Shown: positions 32,601 through 40,618 of the stretch, piece by piece
Numbering within the stretch: position 1 is the first letter of the stretch
Layout: each line of letters begins with the position of its first letter
NCBI GenBank assembly: GCA_008828725.1
Contig: MEHQ01003854.1
Location: forward strand, 1,572,768 to 1,636,767
Direction: 5' to 3'
Length of the DNA: 64,000 nucleotides
Source of the DNA: Saccharina japonica
Lineage: Eukaryota; Sar; Phaeophyceae; Laminariales; Laminariaceae
Position numbers and translations under genes: made by a program
Notes under the pieces: model-generated
Databases searched by the model: none
The model's input: only the letters and a program-made list of their open reading frames with translations
What the model was told of the DNA's origin: nothing

Positions 32601-34640
32601 TGCCCTCCAAGTGGACACGTTGATGCCCCTGTATGCGTGCGAGGAAAAGCCTAGGTACGTTGTGGTGTAGAAGTGACAAAAAACATTTTGGACTGTGGAA
32701 GCCTACCCCAGGCACAGGACGCGAGGCTACACATATTCACTGCTAAAGGTACATAGCGACTGCAAAAAATACGAAGATAATTTACCCTCTTTCATCAAAT
32801 GGTGTGATTGGCCTGGCCGGGGCATGAATAGGCGCGATCACGGTGACAGGACACATGTGGTATACATATATCCCATCCCGCAGACACGAAGTTAACGCAG
32901 AACACCATTCACTGTAAACGGGAGGTAACATCCCGAGGCGTATGGAATATCCCAGGAACCAGCTCGCATGTGGCCTTTATGTATTGGCTTGTCGTTACGC
33001 AACACTTCCGTTCACCGAGTACGCTCCACACCCAGTGCTCACTTTTGTCAGGCCGCGTGACACCTGTCCCGTGCTACTCCTGCTCGTTCCATCCCTCCCA
33101 TCCATGTTTTGATCGCAACACCTGCACTGTTGACGTTTTAGCTTATTGAGTTTAGACTTCTCCAGTATATGCAGTGTTGCAGGTGCCCACAGCAAACTAC
33201 AACTGGGCAACTACGGCATGTTACTCATTAAGTTTGCCCAATACCCTCTCGTATTTCCGGCTGCCGTCCCGACTGTGTAAACGACGGGTATTGCATCAAA
33301 TGCCGCTCGTTGACTCCGCACAGCGTGTACGCAAGACAGTGACTGCGACACCAACAGCGGAGAAGCATGCTGCATGAATACAAACTTCTGCGAAGACCCC
33401 AACACCATCGACGCTGGTGCTTGCGGTGAGACAACTGAAACGGATATATTATCAATATATGTTCAGTTACCAGGAAGACGTGCTGTAGACACTCCATCGT
33501 TTTAAGGTTCACGTTTGTTTTTTGTTTAGCGTAAAGCAGAACCGAGATACGCGTGGTAGGGACGGGTTTTAGCAACACTGGTGGGAATGGTGACTCCTGC
33601 GCGACTTCTTCCTCAAACGTCGCGAACCGATAACCAACGGACACCGAACACACGGTACGAACTTGAACGGTTTGGGAATATTGGTCGATGAGGAAGTGTA
33701 AGGGTGAGCATGCGCTCCATTAGAACATCGTATACATCCCCGGATTCCAGATTCTCTAACAACCTCACGCCTCTCTCCCGTCAAGGTGACCCGCACATGA
33801 CTGGCTTCCGCGGCCAGAAGTTCGACTTTACGGGCAAAGACGGTGGGTGGTACGCTGTCGTCTCGGACCTTCCGTACATGCACCTCAACATGCGCGTCAC
33901 CTCTCCTGTGCCTTCCGTACCCGAGATCACTTACATCACCGGAATCTCCATGATCACTACGGACGCCCACGGCCTCGACCACACGATCGTCATCTCCGTT
34001 GACGACCCGCACAACCTGGAGACTTCCTGCGCAGGTGGAACGTCGCCCTGCCTTGCCGACGGGGCACTGCACGTGGTAGTTAACGGGGAAGAGGTCCTCA
34101 TGTCGCCCGGCGTGATCAAGGTGGCCCCAGATGTTGAGATCGCCGCTGTGAACCTACCCGGAGCGTGCCGTAGCTTTGGGTTCGAGAGATACTGGCAGCG
34201 GAAGAAGCTTGAGCGTCTTTCTCGGTCCAGTCGAAGGCTCGGTTCGACCACGATTATGCAGGATATATCCGACTGGATTCTGTCGGACCCTACAGCAACC
34301 AACATAGCGGAATGTGAGGAGTACGTAACTAGCGCTACAGCTGTTGGTGAGGTCGGCCTCTTCGCCCATCAAAGCGAGCATGTCTCGTTCCAAATCATGA
34401 CGCCAGCAGCCAAACTTCGCCTGAACCACGGCAAGCTGCATCAGCTTCCCATGCGCGATCCATCCGACCAGTTCGACCTCCCAGACCACCTGGCCTGGCA
34501 AATGAACATGGCCATCGACCACTCCAACATGGGAGCTGACGCCACGGGCATCCTTGGCGAGACGCTGGTGCCTACTGTCGACGACAACGGGACCCCCATC
34601 ATGAAGGGGATGGACGCTATTCGCGGAAAGCAGGAAGACT
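14588..34640 (+). CDS. Secreted LRR / Cys-rich / VWD-like modular protein (multi-exon gene, 3' end open)
   Basis: Thirteen exons (listed below) are chained by consensus GT..AG introns with matching phases. The sum is 1672 nt, 557 codons plus 1 nt, without a stop. Order: signal peptide, possible microexon, Cys-containing N-cap, five LRRs, C-cap, three small Cys-rich exons, VWD-like domain. Every junction between LRR exons uses a phase-2 intron and rebuilds a Leu codon (CT or TT plus G). After the LRR block all introns are phase 1. This fits exon-shuffled LRR proteins known in brown algae. I infer an extracellular recognition or matrix protein. No transmembrane segment or kinase is visible. Introns of 6.6 and 5.8 kb are packed with transposons. 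The final exon is unresolved: either the donor at 34641 is used, or translation reads through it to a stop at 34691-34693. Coordinates span the gene; the coding parts are only the exons. Confidence 0.75.
15079..15091 (+). CDS. LRR gene exon 2: possible 13-nt microexon
   Basis: CACTTTAG precedes GCATTTCAGAAGT, followed by GTGAGTG. The 13 nt start in phase 1 and end in phase 2. This is exactly what is needed to join the signal-peptide exon (ends phase 1) to the N-cap exon (starts phase 2), giving Gly-Ile-Ser-Glu-Val. Without it these exons are out of frame. A different undetected exon could do the same job. Confidence 0.4.
15567..15656 (+). CDS. LRR gene exon 3: LRR N-terminal cap
   Basis: A 90-nt exon between GCACAG and GTGAGT, phase 2 to phase 2. 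It encodes TLKLCNIGDADISALKACF followed by DSIGRDNIVNL. Two cysteines 13 residues apart and an amphipathic pattern fit an N-cap before the first LRR. The last codon is completed by G of the next exon to give Leu. Confidence 0.8.
16734..16805 (+). CDS. LRR gene exon 4: LRR 1
   Basis: Exactly 72 nt, phase 2-2, between CCTCAG and GTGAGT. It encodes ILDYNVFATVPADLFVNLPF, then LESL, matching LxxNxxxxxPxxxFxxLxxLxxL. The ~48 bp of intron before it (GGTATGTCCGTGAATCTTCG..) and the GTGAGTGGAGTCTA after it are nearly the same as those around 17756-17827, showing that the exon was duplicated together with flanking intron. Confidence 0.88.
17108..17179 (+). CDS. LRR gene exon 5: LRR 2
   Basis: 72 nt, phase 2-2, between TTAACAG and GTAAGTG. 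It encodes GLATNLITTIETGAFTDLPS, then LRTL. The consensus Asn (N5) and Phe (F15) are kept. The intron before it is only 302 bp. Confidence 0.88.
17756..17827 (+). CDS. LRR gene exon 6: LRR 3
   Basis: 72 nt, phase 2-2, between CCTTTAG and GTGAGTG. It encodes DLHYNNLHTVPAGAFSNLPS, then LETL: a textbook 24-residue LRR of the xLxxNxLxxxPxGxFxxLxxLxxL type. Flanking intron sequence is shared with exon 4. Confidence 0.92.
17828..19049. other. Start of 6.6-kb intron, no exon recognised
   Basis: No further LRR exon with intact splice sites was found here. Short overlapping ORFs at 17832-18206 are intronic readthrough and chance frames. A direct repeat of GTTTCATTGTC (17985 and 18008) is minor. Confidence 0.5.
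19050..19330 (-). mobile_element. MITE, ~265-bp TIR family, copy 4 (minus strand)
   Basis: On the minus strand it starts GACGCATGCTATAGTAGAGG, contains GGAGGAAAATAAAACAAGTG and GAAAACGTTTCAG, and ends CCCTATCGTAGCACACCTC. Interior order equals copies 1 and 3. It sits in the intron between LRR 3 and LRR 4, opposite to the gene. Confidence 0.75.
19331..19933. other. Intronic sequence, nothing recognised
   Basis: No exon or repeat recognised. The minus-strand ORF at 19640-20314 mainly translates this and the adjacent SINE. Confidence 0.5.
19934..20255 (+). mobile_element. tRNA-derived SINE, copy 4 (best preserved)
   Basis: The head starts GTCGCCCCGGTGGTCTAACT (A-box TGGTCTAACTGG) with B-box GAGGGTTCGATTCTCC. 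The body includes GAGAGCGCATATTATAGCGT, CTCGCGATAAAAATGCAAGG and GTGACCCCGGATCTGAGTTA. It ends AATAAATGGGATGG and a 15-nt A tract. It lies within the LRR-gene intron. Confidence 0.88.
20330..20840. repeat. ~43-bp degenerate minisatellite with an inverted part
   Basis: From about 20595 to 20835 at least five units of ~42-44 bp read AAATGAAATTGCCAGCACAA plus GATTTA/GATGTCAATC variants. At about 20330-20430 similar units occur in the opposite orientation (GGCAATTCCAATCGACAGCC). The two halves could fold on each other. Intronic. Confidence 0.6.
20841..21430. other. Intronic spacer, nothing firm
   Basis: AATTGAAATT motifs at 20970-20985 and 21050-21067 face each other and may be an outlying part of the neighbouring minisatellite. 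Otherwise unremarkable. Confidence 0.45.
21431..23740. repeat. Complex satellite-like block inside the LRR-gene intron
   Basis: At least seven related segments begin with a GGTATCGACCCGGGGGTGTC-like motif, near 21582, 21758, 21970, 22097, 22658, 22845 and 23020. Each continues with a GTCCCCGCATTGTTGGAGTT-like and GATCCGGGGATGGGG-like part, so units are roughly 130-210 bp. GTACGGCCACGGCCCCGCCC recurs at 21446 and 22536. ACCCAGCCTC plus GGGGCAAGGCGGG recurs near 22420 and 23645. A CTG tract lies at 23341-23365. No coding potential; ORFs are repeat translations. Confidence 0.75.
23741..24388. other. Intronic sequence before LRR 4
   Basis: No exon or repeat recognised. The final 100 bp are pyrimidine-rich with several CAG/TAG sites before the exon. 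Confidence 0.5.
24389..24460 (+). CDS. LRR gene exon 7: LRR 4
   Basis: 72 nt, phase 2-2, between GATACCAG and GTGAGTG. It encodes RLGSNRLNRLPVDAFASLPA, then LQEL, with all consensus LRR positions kept. It is 6.6 kb from LRR 3 and 5.8 kb from LRR 5; both gaps are filled with repeats. Confidence 0.9.
24663..24915 (+). mobile_element. Diverged SINE relic (copy 5)
   Basis: Starts GTCCCGCGCCTCTAGAGGTC, has a B-box-like GTGAGTTCGAGGTC, then body landmarks (TTCGACGCGAGTCGGCGAAG, CCGTGATGTAAACGAAGG, ACCGCAGTGG). The 3' end is lost. Its head differs strongly from the other copies. Confidence 0.5.
25113..25361 (+). mobile_element. MITE, ~265-bp TIR family, copy 5
   Basis: Left end AGCATGCTACGGTAAAGGTG, right end CTGCATCGTAGCACGGGTC. 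Internal blocks CACTTGAGCAGCTCTATACC and GATTTAGGGCTAAAGAGTCC match the family. It lies just upstream of the LINE remnant. Confidence 0.7.
25383..25908 (+). pseudogene. Non-LTR retrotransposon remnant, 5' part
   Basis: Around 25690-25870 a frame reads ISAWKEVKVNSSARKNSGPT, and then REEVNKCLAEFESQKGAGED. This is a charged helical composition typical of the linker ahead of a LINE reverse transcriptase. It ends in a stop just before the inserted element at 25909. Assignment rests on position and composition. The RT itself is at 28084-28640, so the two parts are probably one element split by insertions. Confidence 0.5.
25909..27466. mobile_element. 1.5-kb non-coding element, copy 1 (inverted copy at 44322-45803)
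   Basis: Runs from TACAAGGGTTCCGCTATGCG to GCTTCCGAACCAAAGAAGAT. The whole length is matched in reverse by 44322-45803, including the hairpin-like GCGGGCGGCTAACGCCGCCC, CAG/CTG and GTACGAGTA-rich blocks, and the GCCCCAGTGAGCCCCGGGGC region. No ORF is conserved between the copies. Here it splits the LINE remnant, so it inserted later. It could be an LTR-like or other non-autonomous element; terminal repeats are not evident. Confidence 0.7.
27467..27854. other. Unassigned segment between nested elements
   Basis: Purine-rich sequence resembling the LINE in composition, with no recognisable motif. It may be decayed LINE sequence between its 5' part and the RT. Confidence 0.35.
27855..28083 (+). 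mobile_element. MITE, ~265-bp TIR family, copy 6 (5' truncated)
   Basis: Begins within the family interior (AAGGCTCCTCACTCCAGGGG), continues through AAAGTGCTACCCGATTGTC and TTGGATTAAGAAGCCCGCG, and ends CTATATGGTAGCACGAGTC. The left TIR is missing. The LINE RT reading frame starts right after its right end. Confidence 0.6.
28084..29750 (+). pseudogene. Decayed non-LTR (LINE) reverse transcriptase and C-terminal region
   Basis: One frame from about 28090 to 28600 reads GITGNMWRIT, AVMLDGEVSKYVAILQ, VAVEAGKQGFTVREDTVSAS, the RT active-site motif FADDF at 28370-28384, then LNWKWGGDELPIADQYT. It is interrupted by several nonsense codons (for example TAA at 28268 and in the YTxLGVE motif). Further on, in shifted frames, come KYNLHGLMDLASTLKLQL (29190s), HIVGGCELYQEEQDV (29358 on), AITILGDKWWQRAAKQEI (29480s) and a basic tail to 29750. 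The order fits the C-terminal half of a non-LTR polyprotein. It is dead, lies in the intron between LRR 4 and LRR 5, and is in the same orientation as the gene. Confidence 0.85.
29751..30225. other. Intron end before LRR 5
   Basis: Nothing recognised until the pyrimidine-rich acceptor CCTCTCTTCAG at 30215-30225. Confidence 0.5.
30226..30306 (+). CDS. LRR gene exon 8: LRR 5 (81-nt variant)
   Basis: Phase 2-2, between CTCTTCAG and GTGAGTG. It encodes SLEKNFLTTLPAGVFDVLSS, then DSTLNKL. It is three codons longer than the 72-nt standard, the insertion being SSD in the last turn, a common feature of the final LRR before a cap. Confidence 0.87.
30673..30714 (+). CDS. LRR gene exon 9: LRR C-terminal cap
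   Basis: 42 nt, phase 2-2, between GATTTAG and GTAAGTA. It encodes DLAYNSGLQCVPT plus an Asn codon shared with the next exon. The half-repeat followed by LQCVP is typical of a closing LRR with a capping cysteine. Confidence 0.85.
31497..31543 (+). CDS. LRR gene exon 10: small exon switching phase 2 to 1
   Basis: 47 nt between CAACAG and GTAAGTA. It encodes SAGSLSAPFTVGTEC plus a split Gly. It is the only exon in the chain that converts the phase-2 LRR block to the phase-1 Cys-rich block, and it fits both sides exactly. The acceptor lacks an ideal pyrimidine tract immediately upstream (a poly-C run lies ~30 bp before it). Confidence 0.6.
31945..32031 (+). CDS. LRR gene exon 11: Cys-rich module 1
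   Basis: 87 nt, phase 1-1, between CCGAACAG and GTAAGAT. It encodes CTPEGAVSCDTGERCAAG, then AVGYTCAVVV, with four cysteines (1, 9, 15, 24). EGF-like in spacing but not assignable to a family. Being symmetric it could be gained or lost without frame change. Confidence 0.7.
32032..33323. other. Intron, may hide another phase 1-1 exon
   Basis: A plus-strand ORF to 32623 contains a Cys-rich stretch (FNCLCFDSCEVCFTRNEVC, around 32430-32490), but I find no clean donor to close it as an exon. From about 33058 to 33150 the intron resembles 39887-39980 (GACACCTGTC.., CAACACCTGCA.TGTTGACGTT), so the segmental duplication starts at least here. Confidence 0.5.
33324..33425 (+). CDS. LRR gene exon 12: Cys-rich module 2 (copy A1)
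   Basis: 102 nt, phase 1-1, between CGCACAG and GTGAGAC. It encodes CTQDSDCDTNSGEACC, then MNTNFCEDPNTIDAGAC: six cysteines (1, 7, 15, 16, 22, 33). It joins to the next exon as GACGDPHM. It has a clear paralogue at 40619-40708 with the same phases, acceptor position and C..DSDC / IVDAGAC-type ends. Confidence 0.85.
33786..34640 (+). CDS. LRR gene exon 13: VWD-like domain (copy B1)
   Basis: 855 nt, phase 1-1, between CCGTCAAG and GTGAGTG, open throughout. The start GDPHMTGFRGQKFDFTG and, at about residues 96-103, VVVNGEEV match the beginning and middle of von Willebrand factor D domains and of plant root-cap-type relatives. The rest (residues ~150-284) has conserved DWI.SDPTATN, FQIMTPAA, QLPMRDP.DQFDLPDH and GILGETLV. 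Four cysteines. Same length as the paralogue at 41044, with about three quarters of residues identical by eye. VWD domains act outside the cell in adhesion or multimerisation. A specific function cannot be given. The ORF also continues 5' through intron and 3' past the donor to 34693. Confidence 0.9.
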
Positions 34641-35444
34641 GTGAGTGCATACGGGGAATGGACCATGAAAATAGTATAGGTCCAATCAAGTGAACACGTG
34701 TGCTGGATCATGCACATAGAACAGGTGACCTCCCGGCAACACGCGGCGATTGAAAGTTGTTAGACATTGCGCGGGCAATAACGATATACCAGGTACTTGG
34801 TAAGCATTGGCGACGTTTATCGTGCATTTTGCTGTTTACAACGTAAATATATAGCGATTGTTTCGATTTGACAAAGTACAGTACAATACACTTGGATGCT
34901 TGCTTTCCGTGGCATTAAGTACAAAAGTACTGTTTAAGGCTGATCACCTTATTTTGCTAGGTTGTCCCTTCTGAGCTATCTCCCCATCTCGAGGGGGTGC
35001 GGATCCCTCGTACCACTCACTTCAACCGGTGGCAACGAACCTCTGGTAGAGGCGTGTGTGCTGTTTTGCCCTGTGATAGCCTCCGGAATGTTTATACTGT
35101 TTACATCACCGGACATTAATTTTCGTTTAGACATGCGGTGACGAGGTGGGCTCTGCTTTTTCTTCTCTTCACACTATTCGTTCCGTGCAGTAAATCATAA
35201 AATGTGTTCGCATCACATCGTTTCCTTGTCAAACCTACGACCTCCTAATTGGGTCATCTCGGACCTAGTTGTTCCTGCACTATTTATGTGCACAAACTAC
35301 AACCGAAAACACGCCCTACTGCACTGCTACTCACGCACGACTCTGTCTTCGACAGAGGTCAAGTAATGTATTCCACGTTCATAATTGAGAGATCGCGTTT
35401 CCGCTGTGTGTTTTCCACAGTGAGTTGAACTGGTCATTCACGCC
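34641..35444 (+). other. Downstream block shared with 41900-42910
   Basis: Colinear with the sequence after the second VWD exon: ATTGCGCGGGCAATA / GTTGCCCGGGTAATA, TGTTTCGATTT, CATCTCGAGG, ACTCACTTCAA and CTCTGGTAGAGGCG / TTCTGGTAGAGGCG. Both copies have a TAG acceptor-like site before the CATCTCGAGG part, and a frame reading TTHF..RTSGRG is present in both, but stops prevent a confident exon. It may hold the 3' exons or UTR of the ancestral gene. Confidence 0.5.
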
Positions 35445-37860
35445 CTCTTCAGCACATCCGACGGACAGTACAAACAACTGCACGTGCGGTCCACCTTTCC
35501 AGATTTTTGCCTGCCATAGCATGCAAGGCACCCCACCGGTCGTTTTGGGCACGCACCTCTAGCATCCATACGGCAGGAAACCCCCTAAACATGTTTTTCT
35601 TCAAACTATATGATTTTTGTACCGTGAACATTATCCCCCCCCCCCCGTTGTTCGCTAACAGACCGCGTCAAGGGCCCCCTGGGGGTCACCTTTTCTCAGA
35701 GGAAGGACCACGAGTAGACCATCTACACGTATGCTTCGACTTCACCAGGTATAAAATACTGGTGCCATATAGCGGACCCTTCGACCGGTTATCGATCGGC
35801 TTGGTCTGTGGGCATCGTCATACATTGGTTCTCCTCTCTCGCTCAAAACGGAGACAAGTCGATGTACGAAGCGTCGCCGCAGTAATGGCGAGTCTACCGT
35901 AGGCCGGGTATGTTTGGGGAGGGGGGGGGGATTTTCGATCTATAGGGGCTTCTGATCGAGGAACCTATCCCAGCATTGTGTATGAGTAGCCTCACGTCGC
36001 TTCTACAATGATACATTCATATATGTATTGTCGCTTTCCCCATGGGATGATCGATCGTGTTGAAAGGTACACTATTTTCCATAAGGTGTTGTGTTGTGTG
36101 AGGTATAGAGATCCTCGATCGAGAAGGCTGAGAAAACTGGTGGGAACGGCATCGGCATGAACACATGGACGTGGAAGTTTTATCTCCTCCGTCTTCTCGG
36201 TACCGCAACGACGTTCTCCGTGGTCGAAAGTACATATATCAGAGGAGGTGCCCGGGCAAGTACAATCGATGGAGTTGGGCATGAGTTGATATAAATGCTA
36301 AGCTACAGTAGGTACTCTATGCTCCAAGATGGGCTTCGTATGTTTCGGGTTTATATTGTGGGGGAAGGGCGTGGGGTACAATGGGGTGCCGTATGCCATG
36401 AAGGGGATGGAACGCAAAGGGGGGCAGTGAAGTACAGGGGAGACCAGAGCAAAAAGCCGGAGTAGCCTGCTAGGGTAGACAGCTTTATATGATGGTTGAC
36501 AGCCAACCACCGGAGACCATAGCGAGCAACCAGTCTAGGGGCTTGCCCTCTTATCTTCCTAGCAACGGTCAGTGGGAGTTGCGGTAGTAAGGGCGTTTCT
36601 GGTTTGTTAACTGGGATACGAGGGTTATGACAATGTCACAGCAGGTTTGCGTGCGCTGAACGTTCCACGACGAATGTTCATGTTTCTCGCGGCATAAGTG
36701 TTATTATGGTGGTTGACGTGGAGCTTGAGGAGTTCGACAAAGACGGGAAGACGGGCCACACGCTGATGAGCTGTTTCGGTCGTCGGTTAGATAAGGTGAT
36801 TGTCCTGGCGAATCATATTTTGTCGGACGAGCTCCGCCGACGAGGTTCAAGGGTTTTCGGGGTATTCTGCAGGGTCAAGTACTTTGCAGTGGCGGGCTGT
36901 CTTGCACAGCTTGATGCATATTTAGTTCTTGAGCAGTTATGGCATACATTATTGCGGAACCTGCAAGCAAGGCTATTGAACGGAGGTCTATCTACGGTGA
37001 AATTGTGATGCGCGATAGACCCTGTCCTTCGTTTTCCTCGTGGAGGTAACAAGGCGCTACCTCTTCCATGGTCGCCGGTACTCCCGAGACGTTGTTCGAG
37101 TGATGTATGTGGAGTTCATCAATATTGGTCGCGAATTCGTTTCTATCCCGGTAAACGAGGATGTGAAGGGAGCGACACATTTGTGACACAACCCTTTTAC
37201 TTAACTTAATTGCACGCACACTAAATCCGTCATCACCGCCCTCGCGAGCGTGTTGCTAACGGCGGTATTGAGGCTGTATAGTTACCGTTGCCAGAGGCAT
37301 AATGTCAATTTATTGCGGAAACCGTTGCGCACAGAGGCCTCTCGTATTCACTGTAACGTTGAGACGAAGTTGACCAGTCTCTTTATTTTGCCCCCCCCCC
37401 CACCGTTTCTTTCAGGCTATATACGAAATTGTTTGCACGTAAGAGAAGTAGTGCAGGAATTGGATAATGTGTTTGGACGTACCATACCCATGCATCAAGT
37501 AACATTAACATATCAGTAAGGCTTGCCGATGGCGCTAACAACTCCTGCCGTACACGTTGGCTGTTGAATAAATGCGCACACGCGTACAGAGGAACTACTC
37601 ACTTCGACACATGGCGCGCTTGAAATTCAGATGCGGCAGATATTATTCGCTTAACACCGCCGGGTGGGGAGTATCCAGCAGGTGGCCTGCTCTAACTCGA
37701 TTTGGCTCACTTTTGGTCAACGACGTGCTGCTGTTATGCTTTCATGCACTGGCACAAAACACGAGATCTTTCATTGGGAGGTCATGCAGCAAATAAATAT
37801 GTTTATGTTATATTTAGTTTCAAGGTTTTCCCAGTATGTCTATTTTGTTTGATTTATCCC
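35445..37860. repeat. Diverged ~2.5-2.9-kb segment, copy 2 of 2
   Basis: Counterpart of 1-2900 with landmarks in the same order (GGACAGTACAAACAAC 35464, GCTAACAGACCGCGTCAAGG 35653, GTCGATGTACGAAGCG 35858, TTGATGCATATTTAGT 36912). It lacks the MITE found in copy 1. It follows VWD exon B1 directly, and its first ~120 bp also occur after VWD exon B2 (about 42900-43010). No convincing protein. Confidence 0.75.
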
Positions 37861-38242
37861 TTCCCGCCGATTAATGTCTCGCCAATTCGGAAGATAAAAA
37901 TTGAAGTTGATACGGAGAGTTACGGTGTTGTGGTTGCCGTTTTTCCCTGGCAACCATTGCTTGTGTGGTTTATCTAGTACTGGCATACCAGAGAAATTAT
38001 GACATTGGGGAGTGCCCTCTGTACATGAAAACGGTATTTCATTCTATTTGTTTGAAAGTTTTCCCAGCGTGTCGGTTTCGTTGGAGTTTTCCCTTCGCAG
38101 AGAGTTCATGTCTTCACTATATTTTGTAGATACTAATTGGAATCGAGATTGAGAGATTTCGCGTTGAGATTGCCGATATACCCCGACCACCATATAGCTT
38201 AGAGCCTGGAACTTATCGTCCCACCCCGCAATATGTGGAGGA
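37861..38242. other. No gene seen
   Basis: GTTTTCCCAG..GTGTC motifs repeat loosely at 37830 and 38058, suggesting a small local duplication. A short open stretch (YRPTPQYVEECPGTIENPTE, near 38200-38275) precedes the next entry and has a GTAAGG after it, but it is unsupported. Confidence 0.35.
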
Positions 38243-38449
38243 ATGTCCGGGAACTATCGAAAACCCCACCGAAGTAAGGGGGCCGTTCGGGATACTCGGC
38301 CGTGGATTGTGATCGCGGATGTTTGGGGCCCATGTGGTGTTACAAGGGGTTGCGGCGTTGAGCGACGGGTCCCCCAATGCAGCCTAAGCTGGGTGGGTGG
38401 TTTTACCCGAGCGGTCTGTGACATGACGATACAATCGACGTTTGTCTGA
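38243..38449 (+). pseudogene. Possible thrombospondin type-1-like fragment
   Basis: The frame contains ADVWGPCGVTRGCGVERRVP followed by QC. The spacing WxPCxVTxxxGVxxRxxxC is that of a TSP1 repeat, though the second Cys is displaced (TRGC instead of TCGG). No clean splice sites bracket it. TSP1 modules are extracellular and commonly phase 1-1, so a relic in this gene family's neighbourhood is plausible, but chance similarity cannot be excluded. Confidence 0.25.
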
Positions 38450-39694
38450 AGGTCCCTGATCCAAGAATACGGCTTCAACACACAACATCTACTTCAACGA
38501 CACGGCAGCAGGGGACGTCGCCAGAAGGGGTGCACCACTACATCGATATATCAACATGCACCTACATACCTTTACGTTTGACGCCCCGCTGAGACTCTCC
38601 CCCACGTAGCGTACATCCGAGAGAAACAATCAGCCACCGAACGAAACTTTGGGGTTATCGGGTCTGAACACCGGGTGGGCGCCGCGTGCGCCAAGCCGTC
38701 GCTGTTCAAAGTTGTCCGAAATACAAGGAGGCGAAGTGTCAAAACTATCAACATCTGCATTCGAATTTACCGGGATATTTTGACGGCTGTGGAAATAATT
38801 GGAGTAACGTGGAACTACAGTACACCGAAAGGTGTACATCCTTCTCTGGAAAATGATACTGCTGCGTGCTGTTGCTTGTTGTGCATTAAAGCCCAAGAGC
38901 TGGGAGGCCGAGGAGCTACCAACTGTGGTTGTGCTAGAAGCGAAACTTTGAGTTAATCGACTACCCCCGCTCCTCTTCGTGTATTGCTTACATCCTCGTG
39001 GATCCTACGCCGCACAACGCAGAAATCGCATGCTCGCTTAGGGCCCATAGTTACACAGCAACATTTCAGTTGATTTTCGAAGCTGTGTATTCCCTTTGAG
39101 TTGGTTGGCATCTGATTGGTCGAAACGTGAACAAGCAAGCGAGCAAGCAAACATTTTTCGTGTGAAATTGAATAACACGGAAATCTTCAATCAATAGGTT
39201 GATGGCTTTTATGGTCTTCTTTTTTTATATATTGGAGAGTTTGTTGTACACTACGTAATATGTTCTCCACACAAACTCGAGCCGTGTCGCCGGCTACTTA
39301 AGAAAGAAGACCGATTGTTCCGAGTGGCAGGGGCACTGGAGCAGCCACAACGACACTTCCGACGGCCTAGCACACAGTAGATCACACGCGGCGCCATACA
39401 CATTTCCAAGGTCGTCGAAAACCGAGCTGTTCACTCTCCTTGCCTTCCTAACCACACAAGCACCGACCAGGCCAAAGCTTCGCAAATAAATTCGATCGCG
39501 GTATCTCCGTCGTTGCCGCCTGCGTGGGGCGTCGGGGCTGCACCAGCCATTCAAGACAGCCCAAGAGCGATAGAGTCTTACACGGTGCCGGCATAAACAA
39601 CCTGCAACTGGCCCCGGTGCTCCGGTGACGACGCGGGGTGTCGCTTGCCTCGTTCGTTGCCTCGTTCGTTGCCCACACATACTCGTTCGTTAAT
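38450..39694. other. Stretch without a confident gene
   Basis: Short ORFs on both strands (38630-38956, 39294-39680) show no recognisable domain. CTCGTTCGTTGC is repeated at 39648-39690. Confidence 0.4.
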
Positions 39695-39863
39695 CAGATC
39701 GGTACACAACAATCTCGAACATCGAGTACACTCACAATACAAAATACTTCGGTGTGTCCGTGTGGAATGTCCGAAGGAGAGAAATGTCTGTGGTCTGTAT
39801 GTAACACCAGATCGGTACACAACAATCTCGAACATCGACTACACTCACAATACAAAATACTTA
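39695..39863 (+). repeat. Direct repeat, ~54 bp, spacing 113 bp
   Basis: CAGATCGGTACACAACAATC followed by TCGAACATCGA and CACTCACAATACAAAATACTT occurs at 39695-39749 and 39808-39862 with one or two changes. Simple local duplication, non-coding. Confidence 0.85.
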
Positions 39864-40618
39864 CAGTAGTTGTGTCCACGCCCGTGACACCTGTCTCCAG
39901 CTTCTTTTTCTCGTGCAGTCTCTCCTGACAACAATTTGACCGCAAGCAACACCTGCATTGTTGACGTTACCACATTTTCCAGCGCCCGCCTCATACGGAT
40001 AGCTACCCGTCTTGGCTGATAAAGCTTAATGCAATGGCCAAACACCCCGTCCACTTTGTCTAGTGTCTGCTATATCCTATAATGCTAATTTGGCTCATAT
40101 TCCTTTGCAACCATCGACTTGAATCCTGGTCGGAATATAGGGATTCCGGGGTGTTACTGTACGCTCATTTCCGTTCTATATGACAGTAAAGCAGTGGTCT
40201 GGGCCGCCTGATACACAGAGACCAACTCGTCACATGTCATGCCTTCGTCGTTCATATTGTCTGCTCGCTGTTAGTATTTACGGCCCTTTCGGTTGTGTAG
40301 GCAGCCTTCACACCACAGACACGATATGCCGTACGCAGTAACCGTATACACGTCGAACGCAAAATGACTATGGCTAGACGGCAGACGACCTTGTCCATCC
40401 TCTCTATACTCTAAGCCTGCGTCCGTTTTCCCGTCGCGTTAAGCTCATACTATTTACGTATACGGAGCGCTGCACGTGTAAATTGACGAATCACGAATGA
40501 ACAGTTACGTCGAATACTAATAAATGTTCTCACGTACTATCTCCTGCCCTTCCGGCGGCCGACCCCGCCGGGTTAACGACGGGTTTTTCTTCTAATTCTG
40601 CTCGTGGATTTCGCGTAG
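39864..40618. other. Upstream flank of the second module pair
   Basis: 39887-39980 resembles 33058-33150, ahead of exon A1. No signal-peptide or LRR exon was found between 38 and 40.6 kb, so the second copy appears incomplete at its 5' side, or its upstream exons are beyond recognition. Confidence 0.5.

Noticed and set aside
32294-32623. Extra Cys-rich exon between modules 1 and 2
   Set aside because: The stretch with five cysteines is suggestive, but I could not find acceptor and donor sites giving a phase 1-1 exon.
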